Assembly: GCA_013813955.1 (NCBI GenBank)
Contig: JACCQW010000227.1
Location: 1 to 5,960 of the forward strand
Reading direction: 5' to 3'
Length of the DNA: 5,960 nucleotides
Origin: Solirubrobacterales bacterium
GTDB lineage: Bacteria; Actinomycetota; Thermoleophilia; Solirubrobacterales; Solirubrobacteraceae
Part shown: positions 5,526-5,960 of the stretch, piece after piece
Numbering within the stretch: position 1 is the first letter of the stretch
Layout: each line of letters begins with the position of its first letter
Program-made: the position numbers and the translations under genes
The notes under the pieces: model-generated
Seen by the model: the letters and a program-made list of their open reading frames with translations, nothing else
The model's database searches: none
What the model was told of the DNA's origin: nothing

Positions 5526-5667
5526 CAGGTCTGCTACGACATCCGCAAGACGAAGCTCGAGACGGCCACCGCCGCCCACATCCACCGGGGCGTCAGCGGC
5601 AAGGCCGGCCCACACGCGCACGTACCCCGGCGGCTCGGTGCGCGGGCAGCTCAGCAGGCGCCGCTGA
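5526..5667 (+). pseudogene. Remnant of a CHRD-domain protein gene (internal deletion and frameshift)
   Basis: Frame 1 of the remnant (codons from 5526) reads QVCYDIRKTKLETATAAHIH followed by RGVSGKAGP, which is the central part of a CHRD domain (family pattern VCYDI-x-ATAAHIHRGAAG-x-AGP). From about 5611, in the next frame (+1), it reads HTRTYPGGSVRGQLSRRR and then stops at TGA 5665-5667, which is the typical CHRD C-terminus (VNVHT-YPGGAVRGQL). The roughly 40-residue middle, and everything N-terminal including the expected signal peptide, are missing, and there is no start codon with a ribosome binding site. The remnant starts 11 bp after the phosphoesterase stop. CHRD proteins are usually secreted and of poorly defined function. 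The two halves in consecutive frames but correct order are best explained by a deletion that joined them out of frame. Family assignment is by motif memory. Confidence 0.72.
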
Positions 5668-5689
5668 CACCCATCCACGTTCCGGCTGG

Positions 5690-5695
5690 CATCCT
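5690..5695 (+). promoter_or_regulatory. Candidate -10 element of the gene at 5702
   Basis: CATCCT, preceded by TGG as in an extended -10, ends 6 nt before ATG 5702. The surrounding bases match those before GTG 550 (TGGCAT-x-x-TGGCG in both). CTGACA at 5664-5669 resembles a -35 but is 20 nt away, which is too far for a standard promoter. The G-rich GGCGGG just before the ATG is too close to be a good ribosome binding site. Confidence 0.35.
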
Positions 5696-5701
5696 GGCGG
5701 G

Positions 5702-5960
5702 ATGGCCGATGCGCAGCTCGACCTCGCCATCGCGCTCGCGCGCGAGCTGCTGCACGGCTCGGGCGCGCTGCGCGTGAGCGTCGCGCTGGACCGGCCCGAC
5801 CCCGTGGTGGTCGAGTGCGCGCGCCTGCGCCCCATGGTCGTGCGGGAGAGCACGGGCGAGCGCGAGCTGCCCCACGACGCGGCGAGCCACGTCGAGCTGC
5901 CCGAGCTGCCGCACATGCGCCAGGTGCCGGCCTTCGAGGCCGACGTGGCGACCGGCGAGG
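5702..5960 (+). CDS. Unrecognised protein, N-terminal part (runs off right edge)
   Basis: An open frame starts at ATG 5702 and continues for 86 codons to the window edge without a stop. The beginning, MADAQLDLAIALARELLHGS, looks like an amphipathic helix. It is followed by GALRVSVALDRPDPVVVECA, probably two beta strands, then a charged region with repeated short E-L-P elements (RELPHD, VELPELPH). There is no signal peptide or membrane segment. I do not recognise the family and assign no function. Support for coding comes from the high G/C in third positions, the plausible amino-acid mix compared with the arginine-rich competing frames, and a -10-like element 6 nt upstream of the ATG. The gene is co-directional with the phosphoesterase but separated from it by 187 bp holding the CHRD remnant. 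Confidence 0.65.
   Translation, partial: MADAQLDLAIALARELLHGSGALRVSVALDRPDPVVVECARLRPMVVRESTGERELPHDAASHVELPELPHMRQVPAFEADVATGE

Noticed and set aside
5585..5630. CCGGGG / CCCCGG inverted repeat with a 34-nt loop
   Set aside because: Such 6-bp pairs are expected by chance in very GC-rich DNA and both arms are explained by CHRD codons.
5651..5667. Inverted repeat TCAGC / GCTGA with a 7-nt loop as a terminator
   Set aside because: The stem is only 5 bp and no T-tract follows; it coincides with the end of the CHRD remnant's coding sequence.
4806..5777. 323-codon plus-strand frame starting at ATG 4806
   Set aside because: Mostly a +1-type shadow of the phosphoesterase, almost all Ala, Arg and Gly; only its 5526-5612 part has meaning, as the CHRD remnant.

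Overview
The window is very GC-rich with dense, tightly packed genes, including 1-4 bp overlaps and divergent gene pairs sharing 19-33 bp. This, plus GTG starts, leaderless-looking starts and a rubredoxin-linked AlkB, suggests a high-GC actinobacterium. The overall gene style fits Thermoleophilia (Solirubrobacter/Conexibacter type), but that placement is an inference, not a proof.

Layout, left to right. (1) Positions 1-516, minus: the N-terminal 172 codons of a Ppx/GppA-type exopolyphosphatase, cut by the left edge. (2) Positions 550-2177, plus: a two-gene ABC-2 exporter (DrrA-like ATPase, then DrrB-like permease, ATGA overlap), divergent from ppx. (3) Positions 2181-4128, minus: an alkane-oxidation operon, alkB, then rubredoxin (ATGA overlap), then a TetR regulator (TGATG overlap). 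It ends only 3 bp from the exporter. (4) Positions 4164-4793, minus: a RimJ/RimL-like GNAT acetyltransferase, upstream of and co-directional with alkB, with 35 bp between them. (5) Positions 4813-5514, plus: a YfcE-like metallophosphoesterase, divergent from the GNAT gene. (6) Positions 5526-5667, plus: an unmistakable but broken remnant of a CHRD-domain gene in two reading frames. (7) Positions 5702-5960, plus: the start of an unrecognised gene running off the right edge.

How they work together. AlkB hydroxylates terminal carbons of alkanes using electrons from rubredoxin, and the TetR protein is the natural candidate for controlling the operon. A TTGACA promoter placed for leaderless alkB translation sits in the 35-bp gap. 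A 15-bp near-perfect dyad overlapping the end of the GNAT gene is the best operator candidate I can see. The reductase that would recharge rubredoxin is not here, and the one rubredoxin present looks like the AlkG1 rather than the AlkG2 type.

A theme across the window is a -10-like element (xAnnnT) 6-7 nt upstream of five start codons that lack a good Shine-Dalgarno sequence, which suggests widespread leaderless transcripts. I saw no tRNA, rRNA, CRISPR array, insertion sequence or strong intrinsic terminator. No wholly new multi-gene system is evident; the CHRD remnant, the alk operon's control region and the shared divergent promoters are the points most worth checking.
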